Assembly: GCF_024436065.1 (NCBI RefSeq) | Contig: NZ_JANFNS010000002.1 | Location: forward strand, 496,001-560,000 | Direction of reading: 5' to 3' | Length of the DNA: 64,000 nucleotides | Source of the DNA: Saccharibacillus sp. JS10 | GTDB taxonomy: Bacteria; Bacillota; Bacilli; Paenibacillales; Paenibacillaceae | Part shown: positions 1-8,261 of the stretch, in pieces | How positions within the stretch are numbered: the first letter of the stretch is position 1 | Layout of the letters: every line of letters starts with the position of its first letter | The notes under the pieces: generated by a model | Databases searched by the model: none | Told to the model about the DNA's origin: nothing | What the model saw: the letters and a program-made list of their open reading frames with translations, nothing else | Position numbers and translations under genes: made by a program

Positions 1-45
1 ATAGATCCGAACTCGAATGGCAATGACATGAAGGAGGTTTCAGGC

Positions 46-606
46 ATGGGCTTGGACCAGACACAGTGGACACAAGAAGAACAAGATATCGTACAACGTA
101 TTCGCAAACGCGTCATTGAAGTCGTAGGACGCAATATGGAGCTATACGGCGTCACTTTATCCACGGGGCATCTATACGGCTTGCTGTTTTTTGCAGACAA
201 ACCGATGACGTTGGATGAAATGGGTAGCGAAATGAAAATGAGTAAAACGAGCATGAGTACCGGGGTTCGTACTTTACTGGATTTGAATATGGTGAACAAA
301 GTTTGGGAAAAAGGTTCCCGAAAAGATTTATATGAAGTGGAATACGATTGGTATCAGACGTTCACCGATTATTTTGCGAATGAATGGAGACGGGCGGTTG
401 AGAATAATCTCCAAGCTTTGCGTAGAGCGATAAAAGAAATCGACCGTCTGCTTGAGACATCAGAGCCAAGTGAAAGCGTAGCCGCTGTTCTAAAAAATGA
501 TTTGCAAAAAATTCGACAAGCCGAACAGTATTATCGTTGGCTTGATCGGTTGATCGATACGATGGAAGACGGCACCATTTACGACTTGGTTCCAAAAGAA
601 ACGTAA
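46..606 (+). CDS. GbsR/MarR-type transcriptional regulator
   Basis: A 186-residue winged-helix regulator of the GbsR type, the MarR-like family that in Bacillus controls glycine betaine and choline genes. The N-terminal half (about residues 20-95) contains a MarR-like fold, including the conserved GHLYGLLFF and MKMSKTSMSTGVRTL segments typical of the recognition-helix region. The C-terminal half is a helical dimerisation arm rich in E/K/R. The start is ATG 46 because an AAGGAGG at 31-37 lies 8 bases before it; an upstream in-frame ATG at 28 would overlap this ribosome binding site. No osmoprotectant transport or synthesis gene is adjacent, so the target is unknown. A terminator follows directly. 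Confidence 0.82.
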   Translation: MGLDQTQWTQEEQDIVQRIRKRVIEVVGRNMELYGVTLSTGHLYGLLFFADKPMTLDEMGSEMKMSKTSMSTGVRTLLDLNMVNKVWEKGSRKDLYEVEYDWYQTFTDYFANEWRRAVENNLQALRRAIKEIDRLLETSEPSESVAAVLKNDLQKIRQAEQYYRWLDRLIDTMEDGTIYDLVPKET

Positions 607-631
607 AACGAAAAATAGTCATGCTTCAATC

Positions 632-655
632 AGCCGCCTAGTGCGGCTTTTTTTG
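632..655 (+). terminator. Rho-independent terminator
   Basis: AGCCGC / GCGGCT stem with a 5-base loop followed by a run of T, 26 bases after the GbsR-type gene. Confidence 0.85.
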
Positions 656-889
656 TGGAGAACTTTATCCTACTCATGTTGTCCTTTTATTTTTGAAACA
701 AGCAGTTAAATGAGCGCTTCTAAAAAACAGCGTTCGGGTAATACCTGATAGTGTAGGCTGATTTTGTCTCTGGCTTTATTTTTGCGTTACTTTCTTCGTC
801 GTTGTGGACTGCTTCGCTGCATTGACAGCCCTGCTCTACGAGTTTACGCTAAAGTTAATAAATTTATGTTAGAGGTGGCTGTTTTCCTT

Positions 890-2113
890 ATGCAGTATCG
901 TCCTACCCAAGCCGTTATCGATCTAGATGCGCTTCGCATCAACTATGAGGCTTTTCGTTTGCATCTGCATCCTTCGACCCTTCTTTTGGCTTGCGTAAAA
1001 GCGAATGCTTATGGGCATGGAGCCGTAGAAGTGAGTCGTGAATTGGAACGTATGGGTGCTGATTATTTAAGTGTGGCTTTTCTTGATGAAGCTTTGGAAC
1101 TACGCTTTGCCGGGATTACGCTTCCTATTTTGGTGCTCGGTTATACGCCGCCGGAAGGCTTAGCGGTCGCTCTTGAGCACAATATTACCGTGGCTTTGTT
1201 CAGCGACGAGGTGTTGGAAGCAGCAGCTTCTTTGAACCTTTCGTCTTCGGCAAATCCGCTTAAAGTTCATATCAAAGTGGATAGCGGAATGGGGCGTTTG
1301 GGTCAGATTGCCGGAAGCGACGCCGTATCTTTTGTGCAAAAAGCGCTTCAAGTCGAAACTATCGAAGTAGAAGGTCTTTTTACCCATTTTGCCAGAGCAG
1401 ATGAAGTCGACAAAACCTACACATTGAGCCAATACGAAGCTTTTCAACAAGTCGTGAACACGTTGGAGCAAGACCTTATTCATATTTCGTTGATACATAC
1501 CGGCAATAGTGCCGCTGCAATCGACATGCCGGGGTTGTCCCCCAAAATGGTTCGAATCGGAATTGCGTTATATGGGCTTTATCCTTCTTGTGAAGTCAAT
1601 CATAAGGTTGTTCAATTACAGCCTGTACTTACGCTCAAAACTTCTGTTGTTTTTGCCAAAACGCTGCAAGAGCCGATGAGCATCAGTTACGGTTCGCTAT
1701 ATACCGCTGACGCAGGCGAACGTATTGTGACGCTGCCAGTTGGTTATGCGGACGGTTATTCGAGAATGCTCGGAGGTAAAGCAGAAGTGTTGATTCGCGG
1801 TCAGCGTGCTCCGGTGACGGGAACGATTTGTATGGATCAATGTATGGCGTCACTCAAAGATTTCGAAGATGCAGAAAATATTCTAGTGAACGAAGAAGTT
1901 GTTTTGCTCGGCACTCAATTCGGCGAACGCATCACAGCTGAAGAAATTGCCACCAAACTGGGAACCATCAACTACGAAGTCGTTTGTATGCTTGCCCACC
2001 GTATTCCGCGAATTTATACCCGAAAAGGAATAAATATTACGGAATCTAACCCTCTTTTAAATAGCGCTACAGCAGGGTTCACCGACTTTTCTGAAGAAAT
2101 TATGAAGAAATAG
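890..2113 (+). CDS. alr: Alanine racemase (PLP-dependent)
   Basis: Interconverts L- and D-alanine, supplying D-alanine for peptidoglycan, as a cytosolic PLP-dependent homodimer. The protein is 407 residues on the start chosen here. The PLP lysine is in the motif ACVKANAYGHG (Lys37) and the second catalytic base is the tyrosine of SISYG (Tyr267). The N-terminal TIM barrel and C-terminal beta domain are both complete. ATG 890 was chosen because the family begins close to this point, and AGAGGTGG at 871-878 lies 11 bases upstream. A longer in-frame reading from 764 adds 42 residues with no family match; an ATG at 866 is also possible but lacks a ribosome binding site. The neighbours downstream are ndoAI-ndoA, the conserved Bacillales order. 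Confidence 0.95.
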   Translation: MQYRPTQAVIDLDALRINYEAFRLHLHPSTLLLACVKANAYGHGAVEVSRELERMGADYLSVAFLDEALELRFAGITLPILVLGYTPPEGLAVALEHNITVALFSDEVLEAAASLNLSSSANPLKVHIKVDSGMGRLGQIAGSDAVSFVQKALQVETIEVEGLFTHFARADEVDKTYTLSQYEAFQQVVNTLEQDLIHISLIHTGNSAAAIDMPGLSPKMVRIGIALYGLYPSCEVNHKVVQLQPVLTLKTSVVFAKTLQEPMSISYGSLYTADAGERIVTLPVGYADGYSRMLGGKAEVLIRGQRAPVTGTICMDQCMASLKDFEDAENILVNEEVVLLGTQFGERITAEEIATKLGTINYEVVCMLAHRIPRIYTRKGINITESNPLLNSATAGFTDFSEEIMKK

Positions 2114-2260
2114 GTTGTACGGTTGAACGATTGTAGTCTATAATGAGTGCAGCATAGGTGATATACGCATCGTATATACGCTTTTTCAACAGTTCCCGAT
2201 AAACGACGGGTTGAACTAGGAACCGTTGACGGGGTATAAGCTCATGGGGGTGGACGAACG

Positions 2261-2542
2261 GTGGCGAACTTACAAAGCACGAAAAGAGTGATGATTAGCT
2301 TGCCCGATCATCTTCTTCAAGAAGTGGATGGTATCGCAGCTTTGGAAAATTCCAATCGCAGTGAACTGATTAGGCTGGCAATGAGACAGTACTTGGTCGA
2401 CCGTAAAAAGCGGTATATCCGCGAGTCGATGCAACAAGGGTACATGGAGATGGCACATATCAACTTGTCGATGGCCTGTGAAGCGTTTCATGCGGAGGAA
2501 GATGCAGACATCACTCTGGTTCGCTTAGTAAGCGGGGTGTAA
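2261..2542 (+). CDS. ndoAI: NdoAI/MazE-type ribbon-helix-helix antitoxin
   Basis: A 93-residue CopG/ribbon-helix-helix protein, the antitoxin partner of the endoribonuclease encoded 3 bases downstream. Residues about 8-50 hold the DNA-binding fold (KRVMISLPDHLL, then the ENSNRSELIRLAM helix). The C-terminal part should wrap around and inhibit the toxin and is less conserved. The start is GTG 2261, preceded by GGGGGTGG at 2246-2253. In B. subtilis this pair is ndoAI-ndoA (ydcD-ydcE) downstream of alr, and the same order is seen here. As in other toxin-antitoxin operons, autoregulation by the antitoxin is expected, but no operator was identified. Confidence 0.88.
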   Translation: MANLQSTKRVMISLPDHLLQEVDGIAALENSNRSELIRLAMRQYLVDRKKRYIRESMQQGYMEMAHINLSMACEAFHAEEDADITLVRLVSGV

Positions 2543-2545
2543 CTA

Positions 2546-2896
2546 TTGCTTGTAAAACGCGGTGACGTATTTTTTGCGGATCTGTCTCCTGTAGTCGGGT
2601 CCGAGCAGGGCGGGGTTCGTCCGGTTTTGATTATTCAAAACGATATCGGCAACCGCTTTAGCCCTACGGTCATCGTCGCGGCGATTACCGCCCAGATTCA
2701 AAAAGCAAAACTGCCGACTCATGTCGAGATCGATGCGAAAACGCATGGCTTCGACCGAGATTCAGTCGTTTTGCTTGAACAGATCCGAACGATCGATAAG
2801 CAGCGCTTAACCGACCGGATTACGCGTCTCGGCGAAGAGACGATGAAAAGAGTCGACGAGTCGCTTCAGATCAGTTTGAGTTTGGTCGATTTTTGA
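2546..2896 (+). CDS. ndoA: NdoA/MazF (EndoA) mRNA endoribonuclease toxin
   Basis: A 116-residue PemK/MazF-type RNase that cleaves mRNA at short sequence motifs (UACAU in the B. subtilis enzyme) when released from its antitoxin. The N-terminus [20 protein letters not shown] and the segments RPVLIIQND and [13 protein letters not shown] are near-invariant in Bacillales EndoA, and the protein is full length. The start is TTG 2546, only 3 bases after the ndoAI stop, with its ribosome binding site inside the end of ndoAI. This suggests translational coupling that keeps toxin synthesis dependent on antitoxin translation. A hairpin terminator closes the operon at 2971-3012. Confidence 0.95.
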   Translation: MLVKRGDVFFADLSPVVGSEQGGVRPVLIIQNDIGNRFSPTVIVAAITAQIQKAKLPTHVEIDAKTHGFDRDSVVLLEQIRTIDKQRLTDRITRLGEETMKRVDESLQISLSLVDF

Positions 2897-2970
2897 CCCG
2901 TGATGTAGCGTTACGAACGTAGCGTCCCACACACGAAGTCCAAGACCTATTAGATCAAGGTCAATTGTAG

Positions 2971-3014
2971 AAGGAGCCTGCGCGAGACATCTTGCGTATG
3001 CGGCTCCTTTTTTG
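2971..3014 (+). terminator. Rho-independent terminator after ndoA
   Basis: AAGGAGCC pairs with GGCTCCTT around a loop of about 23 bases, followed by T6. The 226 bases between here and sdaAB hold no gene and no clear promoter that I can support. Confidence 0.75.
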
Positions 3015-3240
3015 TGTGGATAAAAAGAAAAAGCCTTTAATCGCTAACTAAATTTACACTAACCTAACATTTCTTTGCTGCGGTATCGAAGTACTGTAGA
3101 TTAGTCGACGAAATCAGGCCTAACGTGTAAAATAACGGCATAAAGCTTGATGATCAGCACGAAAATAAAGTCTCAAAAAGAAACAATGTGGAGTATCGAC
3201 GACCGATGATTCCAATTTTATAAGCGAGGAGAGCTTGTCG

Positions 3241-3930
3241 ATGCGTTTTAAAAATGTCTTTTCTATTATAGGACCTTCCATGGTAGGTCCTTCTAGCTCA
3301 CATACAGCAGGTGCCGTACGAATCGGATTGATTGCTCGTCAATTGCTCGGCGAAGAACCGGCGAGTGTCAAAATTGCGCTGTACGGTTCGTTTGCCGATA
3401 CGTATTGGGGACACGGGACCGATCTGGCTTTGGCAGGCGGTCTGCTTGGATACGACACCGACGACGCTCGCGTTGCCGAAGCTTTGGAAGAAGCGGAGCG
3501 TCGCGGAATTCAAATCACATTCGTACGCGGTGTAGGGCTGGCGCCTCATCCGAATACAGCGAAGCTGGATTTGACTGCAAAAGATGGACGCAGCGCTCAA
3601 CTCATCGGAGCGTCAATTGGCGGCGGAACCGTTATGATTCATGAAATGAACGGATTTACGGTTCGCTGCAGCGGAGAGTATCCGACCATTGTCGTTCTGC
3701 ACGACGACCGTCCGGGCGTCATTGCTTCACTGACAAAGATATTGGGCGAAAGCGAGACGAATATCGGGTATATGGGCGTGGACCGCAAAGGCCGAAGCGC
3801 GGAGGCGATTACTGTAATGGAACTGGATTCCGTACCCAATTCCGATTTGCTACACAAACTGCGTCAGATCGAAGAAGTCAAAGACGTGACGGTCATCGAT
3901 TTGAACCGCAAGGAGGTCAAAGAACAATGA
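3241..3930 (+). CDS. sdaAB: L-serine dehydratase, iron-sulfur-dependent, beta subunit
   Basis: The beta subunit (229 residues) of the two-subunit iron-sulfur L-serine dehydratase that converts L-serine to pyruvate and ammonia. The N-terminal domain carries GPSSSHTAGAVRIG, the signature of the family. The C-terminal third (about residues 148-220, from TIVVLHDDRPGVIAS) is an ACT domain, a likely site of ligand regulation. ATG 3241 is preferred to TTG 3235 because GAGGAG at 3226-3231 is 9 bases before the ATG but only 3 before the TTG. It overlaps sdaAA by 4 bases (ATGA), so the two subunits are translationally coupled. In B. subtilis the region after ndoA holds the rsb-sigB operon instead. Confidence 0.93.
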   Translation: MRFKNVFSIIGPSMVGPSSSHTAGAVRIGLIARQLLGEEPASVKIALYGSFADTYWGHGTDLALAGGLLGYDTDDARVAEALEEAERRGIQITFVRGVGLAPHPNTAKLDLTAKDGRSAQLIGASIGGGTVMIHEMNGFTVRCSGEYPTIVVLHDDRPGVIASLTKILGESETNIGYMGVDRKGRSAEAITVMELDSVPNSDLLHKLRQIEEVKDVTVIDLNRKEVKEQ

Positions 3931-4853
3931 GATTTCGGACGCTCAAAGAATTGGCGACGATTAGTATAGAAGAAAATAAAACTTTAGCGAAAGTGATGAT
4001 CGAAGAACAAGCGGCAGAAACAGGCGTATCGCCGGAAGACATCTTTGCGCAAATGGCGGATTACTACGAGAAAATGAAAGAAGCTGTGCGCAAAGGATTA
4101 AGTGAACAAAATGTATCGCGCAGCGGGCTAAGCGGCGGCGATGCGGTGAAAGTGCTGGATTTGGTGGAAAACGGTACGCCGTCTTCGGGCGATCCGTCTT
4201 CGCGCGCGATGGCATATGCGCTGGCAGTATCCGAAGTGAATGCGTCGATGGGACGAATTATCGCGACGCCGACAGCCGGTTCGTGCGGAATTATTCCAGG
4301 GGTATTCGTGAGTTCACAAGAACGTTTCGGCTGGAGCGACGAGCATATGGTGAACGGATTGTTTGCGGCTGGAGCGATCGGGTACGTCATTGCGAACAAT
4401 TCGTTTATCTCGGGCGCTGAAGGCGGTTGCCAAGCCGAAGTCGGTTCGGCAATCGGCATGGCAGCAGGCGCTCTGGTCGAACTTCGCGGAGGCGATGCGG
4501 AAAAAGCGATGCACGCCGTAGGATTGGCGCTCAAAAACACATTGGGGCTCATTTGCGATCCGGTAGCGGGTCTGGTCGAGATTCCTTGTATCGTGCGTAA
4601 CGGTCTTGGAGCAGTTAACGCGTTAGCGGCAGCGGATATGGGACTCGCCGGAGTCCGTAGCGCGATTCCTTCCGATGAAGTGGTGAGCGTTATGCTTGAA
4701 GTCGGTGCGGCAATGCCGAGCGGTCACCGCGAGACAGGGCAAGGCGGATTGGCGCAGACGCCAACCGGACGCAAATTGACCGAGAACCTGATGCGCGGTC
4801 GCAAGCCGCTTGAACCGGAATCCGAAGAACCAGTGGGTCAAAACGTCGAGTAA
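3927..4853 (+). CDS. sdaAA: L-serine dehydratase, iron-sulfur-dependent, alpha subunit
   Basis: The catalytic alpha subunit (308 residues) of the Fe-S L-serine dehydratase. Cysteines expected to ligate the [4Fe-4S] cluster are visible in GSCGIIPG (Cys120), ICDPVAG and EIPCIVRN. The conserved SSGDPSSRAMAYALAVSE and FISGAEGGCQAEVG segments are intact. The ATG overlaps the sdaAB stop, with AAGGAGG at about 3910-3916 inside sdaAB. The last 20 or so residues are acidic and variable. A terminator follows, so sdaAB-sdaAA is a closed two-gene operon. In the cell it degrades serine to feed pyruvate metabolism. Confidence 0.94.
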   Translation: MRFRTLKELATISIEENKTLAKVMIEEQAAETGVSPEDIFAQMADYYEKMKEAVRKGLSEQNVSRSGLSGGDAVKVLDLVENGTPSSGDPSSRAMAYALAVSEVNASMGRIIATPTAGSCGIIPGVFVSSQERFGWSDEHMVNGLFAAGAIGYVIANNSFISGAEGGCQAEVGSAIGMAAGALVELRGGDAEKAMHAVGLALKNTLGLICDPVAGLVEIPCIVRNGLGAVNALAAADMGLAGVRSAIPSDEVVSVMLEVGAAMPSGHRETGQGGLAQTPTGRKLTENLMRGRKPLEPESEEPVGQNVE

Positions 4854-4862
4854 CAAAAGCAG

Positions 4863-4905
4863 GGCGCATCACGGCTGCGAAAGAGCCGGTCGTTGCGCCT
4901 TTTTT
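4863..4905 (+). terminator. Rho-independent terminator after sdaAA
   Basis: A two-part stem (GGCGCA/TGCGCC outside, CGGCT/AGCCG inside) followed by a T run. Confidence 0.82.
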
Positions 4906-4931
4906 GATGCCGAATAAGCAGGAGGTCGAAG

Positions 4932-5864
4932 ATGGAGTCGCCTGATTATATATACGATTTTGCTTGTCACGAAGACGAACGCGAACTATTCGAGATGGAG
5001 CTGCGTGCTTTGCTGGATGCGGCGCCGACAGCGAGAACTATTTCGTCGCAGCGAAAAATCGATCCGTCGCGCAGCCCTTTTTTGCATGGACGTCTGACGA
5101 TCGAAATAAGCAGCGATCATTTGGAAGGGTTGGCGCAGCAAGCGTCTCAGTTAGAGCTAGACGGCGAAACATTCAAATTACAATATATCCAAAGTGATCA
5201 ACCGGTATCGTATGACGAATGTCGGCGTATCGAACGATTAATCGGCGCGCAAGTTCGCGGCACTGCGAAGATGAAAAATCCACAACGAATTTACGGAGTC
5301 ACGTTTGCCCAAGATCAATGGATACTTGGAGACTATGTGGCGGCGAAGTCGCTTTGGCTGGCTCATCAAGATAAACCGAGACAATATTCGACGGCTCTTG
5401 GAACGCGTACAGCACGGGCGATCGCCAATATTGCGGTTCCTGATCCGACCGGAGTTCGAGCAGTCGATCCGTGTTGCGGAATCGGAACGGTGCTGATCGA
5501 AGCCAAATCGATGGGGATTTCGATCGACGGTTTCGATCTGAATCCGTTAGCGGCGATAGGCGCGAGAGAAAATTTGGCTCATTTTAACTTGTCGGGGACT
5601 GTGGTTGTAGCGGATATGCGAAAGCTTGAAGGAAATTACGATGCGCTGATCCTCGATTTGCCGTATAATCTATGTTCGGTTCTGGTATCGGATGAACGAT
5701 TGGAGATGTTGCAGTCGGCGTACCGATTAGCTAGCCGCTGCGTCATTGTCGCAACCGAAGATATTGGCGCTCAGTTGGAACAAGTCGGTTTTTCAGTCAT
5801 TGATCATTGTGTTGTCCGTAAAGGGAAATTTGCTCGGCATATTTGGCTCAGTCAATCCTTTTGA
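4932..5864 (+). CDS. TRM11/UPF0020-like RNA or DNA methyltransferase
   Basis: A 310-residue class I SAM-dependent methyltransferase. The SAM-binding motif VDPCCGIGTVLIEA begins at about residue 178, followed by the acidic FDLNPLAAIGARENL strand. The catalytic motif is DLPYN (about 242-246) where TRM11/TrmG10 enzymes usually have DPPY, placing it near tRNA guanosine N2-methyltransferases. The N-terminal about 110 residues resemble the ferredoxin-like part that precedes the catalytic domain in that family, but I cannot show a complete THUMP domain. GGAGGT at 4921-4926 precedes the ATG by 5 bases. It appears to be a single gene between two terminators. The substrate is inference: tRNA is most likely, but another nucleic acid is possible. 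Confidence 0.72.
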   Translation: MESPDYIYDFACHEDERELFEMELRALLDAAPTARTISSQRKIDPSRSPFLHGRLTIEISSDHLEGLAQQASQLELDGETFKLQYIQSDQPVSYDECRRIERLIGAQVRGTAKMKNPQRIYGVTFAQDQWILGDYVAAKSLWLAHQDKPRQYSTALGTRTARAIANIAVPDPTGVRAVDPCCGIGTVLIEAKSMGISIDGFDLNPLAAIGARENLAHFNLSGTVVVADMRKLEGNYDALILDLPYNLCSVLVSDERLEMLQSAYRLASRCVIVATEDIGAQLEQVGFSVIDHCVVRKGKFARHIWLSQSF

Positions 5865-5962
5865 TGATTGGGTTTGCGGAAATGAAGCTTATTCTGTCAT
5901 AATAAAAATATCGTTTTCAGCAGGAATGGGAGAACAGGCAACAGCAGAAAGAGGGAGATTTT

Positions 5963-8170
5963 GTGTCGGATTTGGAATTGGAATTGAGTACTACATCCTC
6001 GGAAATGACGAAAACGGAACTTGAAAGTTTATTCCGTCATACCGCGGAAGCGCTGAATATTGCGTCTAAGCAAGTGAAAGCAGCGGTGTCGCTGTTAGAC
6101 GAAGGGAACACGGTTCCTTTTATCGCGCGTTATCGAAAAGAAATGACCGGCGAATTGGATGAAAACCAACTCAGAGATATCGAAGACAGTGTGCAATATG
6201 CCCGCAATCTTCATGTACGTAAAAACGAAGTGCTGCGGATCATCGACGAGCAAGGTAAGTTGACCGCTGAATTGAAGTCTTCGATTTTGGAAGCTGCAAA
6301 ACTTCAACAAGTCGAAGATTTGTATCGTCCGTTCCGCCAAAAGCGTAAGACACGCGCAAGCGTCGCAAAAGAAAAAGGTTTGGAGCCTTTGGCGATATGG
6401 TTGCTCAGCCAACCGGGACGGGCTGATCTGGACGCGGAATCTGCGAAATATGTCTCGGAAGACAAAGGCGTATCGACAGCCGAAGAAGCATTGCAAGGCG
6501 CTTTGGATATTGTCGCGGAGCAGCTTGCGGATGACGCGAAGATTCGGGCATGGGTACGGACTTATACGTTGGATCATGGGATTTTGGTGACGGAAGCGAA
6601 AGATAACTCTGCGGAATCGGTCTACGAAATGTATTACAACTACAGCGAACTTGCGAAAAAGATGCCTCCGCACCGTATTTTGGCAATCAATCGCGGCGAG
6701 CGGGAAAATATTCTCAAAGTAAGCTTGGAGACCGATTCGGCTCCGATCTTGCGTTATATTTCCAGACAAGTGATCAAAGGAGCTTCGCCGGTTCATCCTG
6801 TGTTGGAACGTGCGATTGAAGATGCGTACAAGCGTCTGATTGCGCCTTCGATTGAACGCGAAGTCCGCAGCGAATTGACGGAAAAAGGCGACGCGCAAGC
6901 GATCTCTATTTTTGCGGCAAATCTGCGCAGCTTGTTGCTGCAACCTCCTGTACGCGGCAAGCGCGTACTGGGCGTAGACCCGGCTTTCCGTACCGGCTGC
7001 AAATTAGCAGCGCTCGACGAACGCGGCAAGCTGCTTGAAGTGGCGGTCACGTATCCGACGCCGCCGCGCAGCCAGAAGCGCGAAGCTGCGGAGAAATTCC
7101 GCGAGCTTGTTGAGAAGTACGATCTGGAATTGATCGTCATCGGTAACGGTACGGCTTCACGTGAAACGGAGCAATTCGTTGCAGATTGGATCGGCGATTA
7201 TACCGCTCGTAAATTGTCGTACCTGATCGTCAACGAAGCAGGTGCCAGTGTCTATTCGGCTTCGAAGATCGCGCAAGAAGAATTCCCGGATATGGATGCG
7301 GCTGAGCGTAGCGCGGCTTCGATTGCTCGCCGTGTGCAAGATCCGCTCGCGGAGCTAGTGAAGATCGATCCGAAAGCGATTGGCGTCGGTCAATATCAAC
7401 ACGACGTCTCGCAAAAACAACTGGAAGGTCAGTTGAAAGCGGTCGTGGAATCAGCAGTTAACCATGTCGGCGTCGACGTGAATACAGCTTCGCCTTCGCT
7501 TCTTTCGTATGTAGCAGGCATCAATCAGACGACCGCTCGCAATATCGTTAAATACCGCGATGAGAACGGTTCGTTCGCAAGCCGCGTTGAATTGAAAAAA
7601 GTTCCGCGTCTCGGCGCCAAAACGTTAGAACAATGTGCAGGCTTTTTGCGGATCGAAGGTTCGAATCCACTGGATCGCACACCGATTCACCCGGAATCGT
7701 ACAAAGTCGTGGATCGACTGTTCAAAGAGCTTGGCGTCAAAGCCAGCGATCTCGGCAGTGCAGCCATGACTTCTACGCTGGAACAGATCGATGTAGAAGC
7801 ACTAGCAGAGAAGTTGGAAGTCGGCGTTCCGACGCTGCGCGATATTATCGAAAGTCTGCAACGTCCGGGTCGTGACCCGCGTGAAGAATTGCCTGCGCCG
7901 ATCTTCCGCACGGACGTATTGAAGATCGAAGATTTGAAGCCGGGGATGGAGCTTCAAGGAACCGTGCGTAACGTAATCGACTTCGGTGCGTTTGTCGATA
8001 TCGGCATCAAAAGCGATGGGCTTGTGCATATTTCGCAGCTTAGCACGAAATTTGTTAAACACCCGATGGACGTGGTTGCTGTCGGCGATACCGTCACGGT
8101 ATGGGTCTTGAATGCCGATCTCAAAAAAGGTCGCGTCGGTCTGACGATGCGTGGTCCTGTAGAAGGTTAA
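5963..8170 (+). CDS. tex: Tex family RNA-binding transcription accessory protein
   Basis: A 735-residue Tex protein (YdcI in B. subtilis), a cytosolic nucleic-acid-binding factor related to eukaryotic Spt6. Visible domains in order: N-terminal helical region with VPFIARYRKEMTGELDE; YqgF/RuvC-like domain from about residue 335 (VLGVDPAFRTGCKLAALD); helix-hairpin-helix repeats around residues 500-560 (VNTASPSLLSYVAGI and RVELKKVPRLGAKTLEQCAGF); and a C-terminal S1 RNA-binding domain from about 658 (LKPGMELQGTVRNVIDFGAF). The start is GTG 5963, with GAGGGAGA just upstream. Length and domain order match the family. It is followed by a strong terminator shared with the convergent gene. Confidence 0.95.
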   Translation: MSDLELELSTTSSEMTKTELESLFRHTAEALNIASKQVKAAVSLLDEGNTVPFIARYRKEMTGELDENQLRDIEDSVQYARNLHVRKNEVLRIIDEQGKLTAELKSSILEAAKLQQVEDLYRPFRQKRKTRASVAKEKGLEPLAIWLLSQPGRADLDAESAKYVSEDKGVSTAEEALQGALDIVAEQLADDAKIRAWVRTYTLDHGILVTEAKDNSAESVYEMYYNYSELAKKMPPHRILAINRGERENILKVSLETDSAPILRYISRQVIKGASPVHPVLERAIEDAYKRLIAPSIEREVRSELTEKGDAQAISIFAANLRSLLLQPPVRGKRVLGVDPAFRTGCKLAALDERGKLLEVAVTYPTPPRSQKREAAEKFRELVEKYDLELIVIGNGTASRETEQFVADWIGDYTARKLSYLIVNEAGASVYSASKIAQEEFPDMDAAERSAASIARRVQDPLAELVKIDPKAIGVGQYQHDVSQKQLEGQLKAVVESAVNHVGVDVNTASPSLLSYVAGINQTTARNIVKYRDENGSFASRVELKKVPRLGAKTLEQCAGFLRIEGSNPLDRTPIHPESYKVVDRLFKELGVKASDLGSAAMTSTLEQIDVEALAEKLEVGVPTLRDIIESLQRPGRDPREELPAPIFRTDVLKIEDLKPGMELQGTVRNVIDFGAFVDIGIKSDGLVHISQLSTKFVKHPMDVVAVGDTVTVWVLNADLKKGRVGLTMRGPVEG

Positions 8171-8180
8171 CTATAAAGAA

Positions 8181-8217
8181 AAGCGTTACGGCATGATGTA
8201 TGCCGTAACGCTTTTTT
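8181..8217. terminator. Bidirectional terminator between tex and the serine hydrolase gene
   Basis: A perfect 14-bp stem (8181-8194 with 8200-8213) and 5-base loop, followed by T on the plus strand and by a T-rich stretch when read on the minus strand. It fits termination of both convergent genes. Confidence 0.9.
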
Positions 8218-8261
8218 ATGCTCATTTTAAAAGCACGCTAATAGTCTGGAGTCGGTAAGAG

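Noticed and set aside
28-45. Upstream in-frame ATG of the GbsR-type gene
   Set aside because: The AAGGAGG ribosome binding site lies between this ATG and the one at 46, so 46 is the better start.
6095-6943. 282-codon minus-strand frame
   Set aside because: Antisense to tex, without a start signal or protein-like composition.
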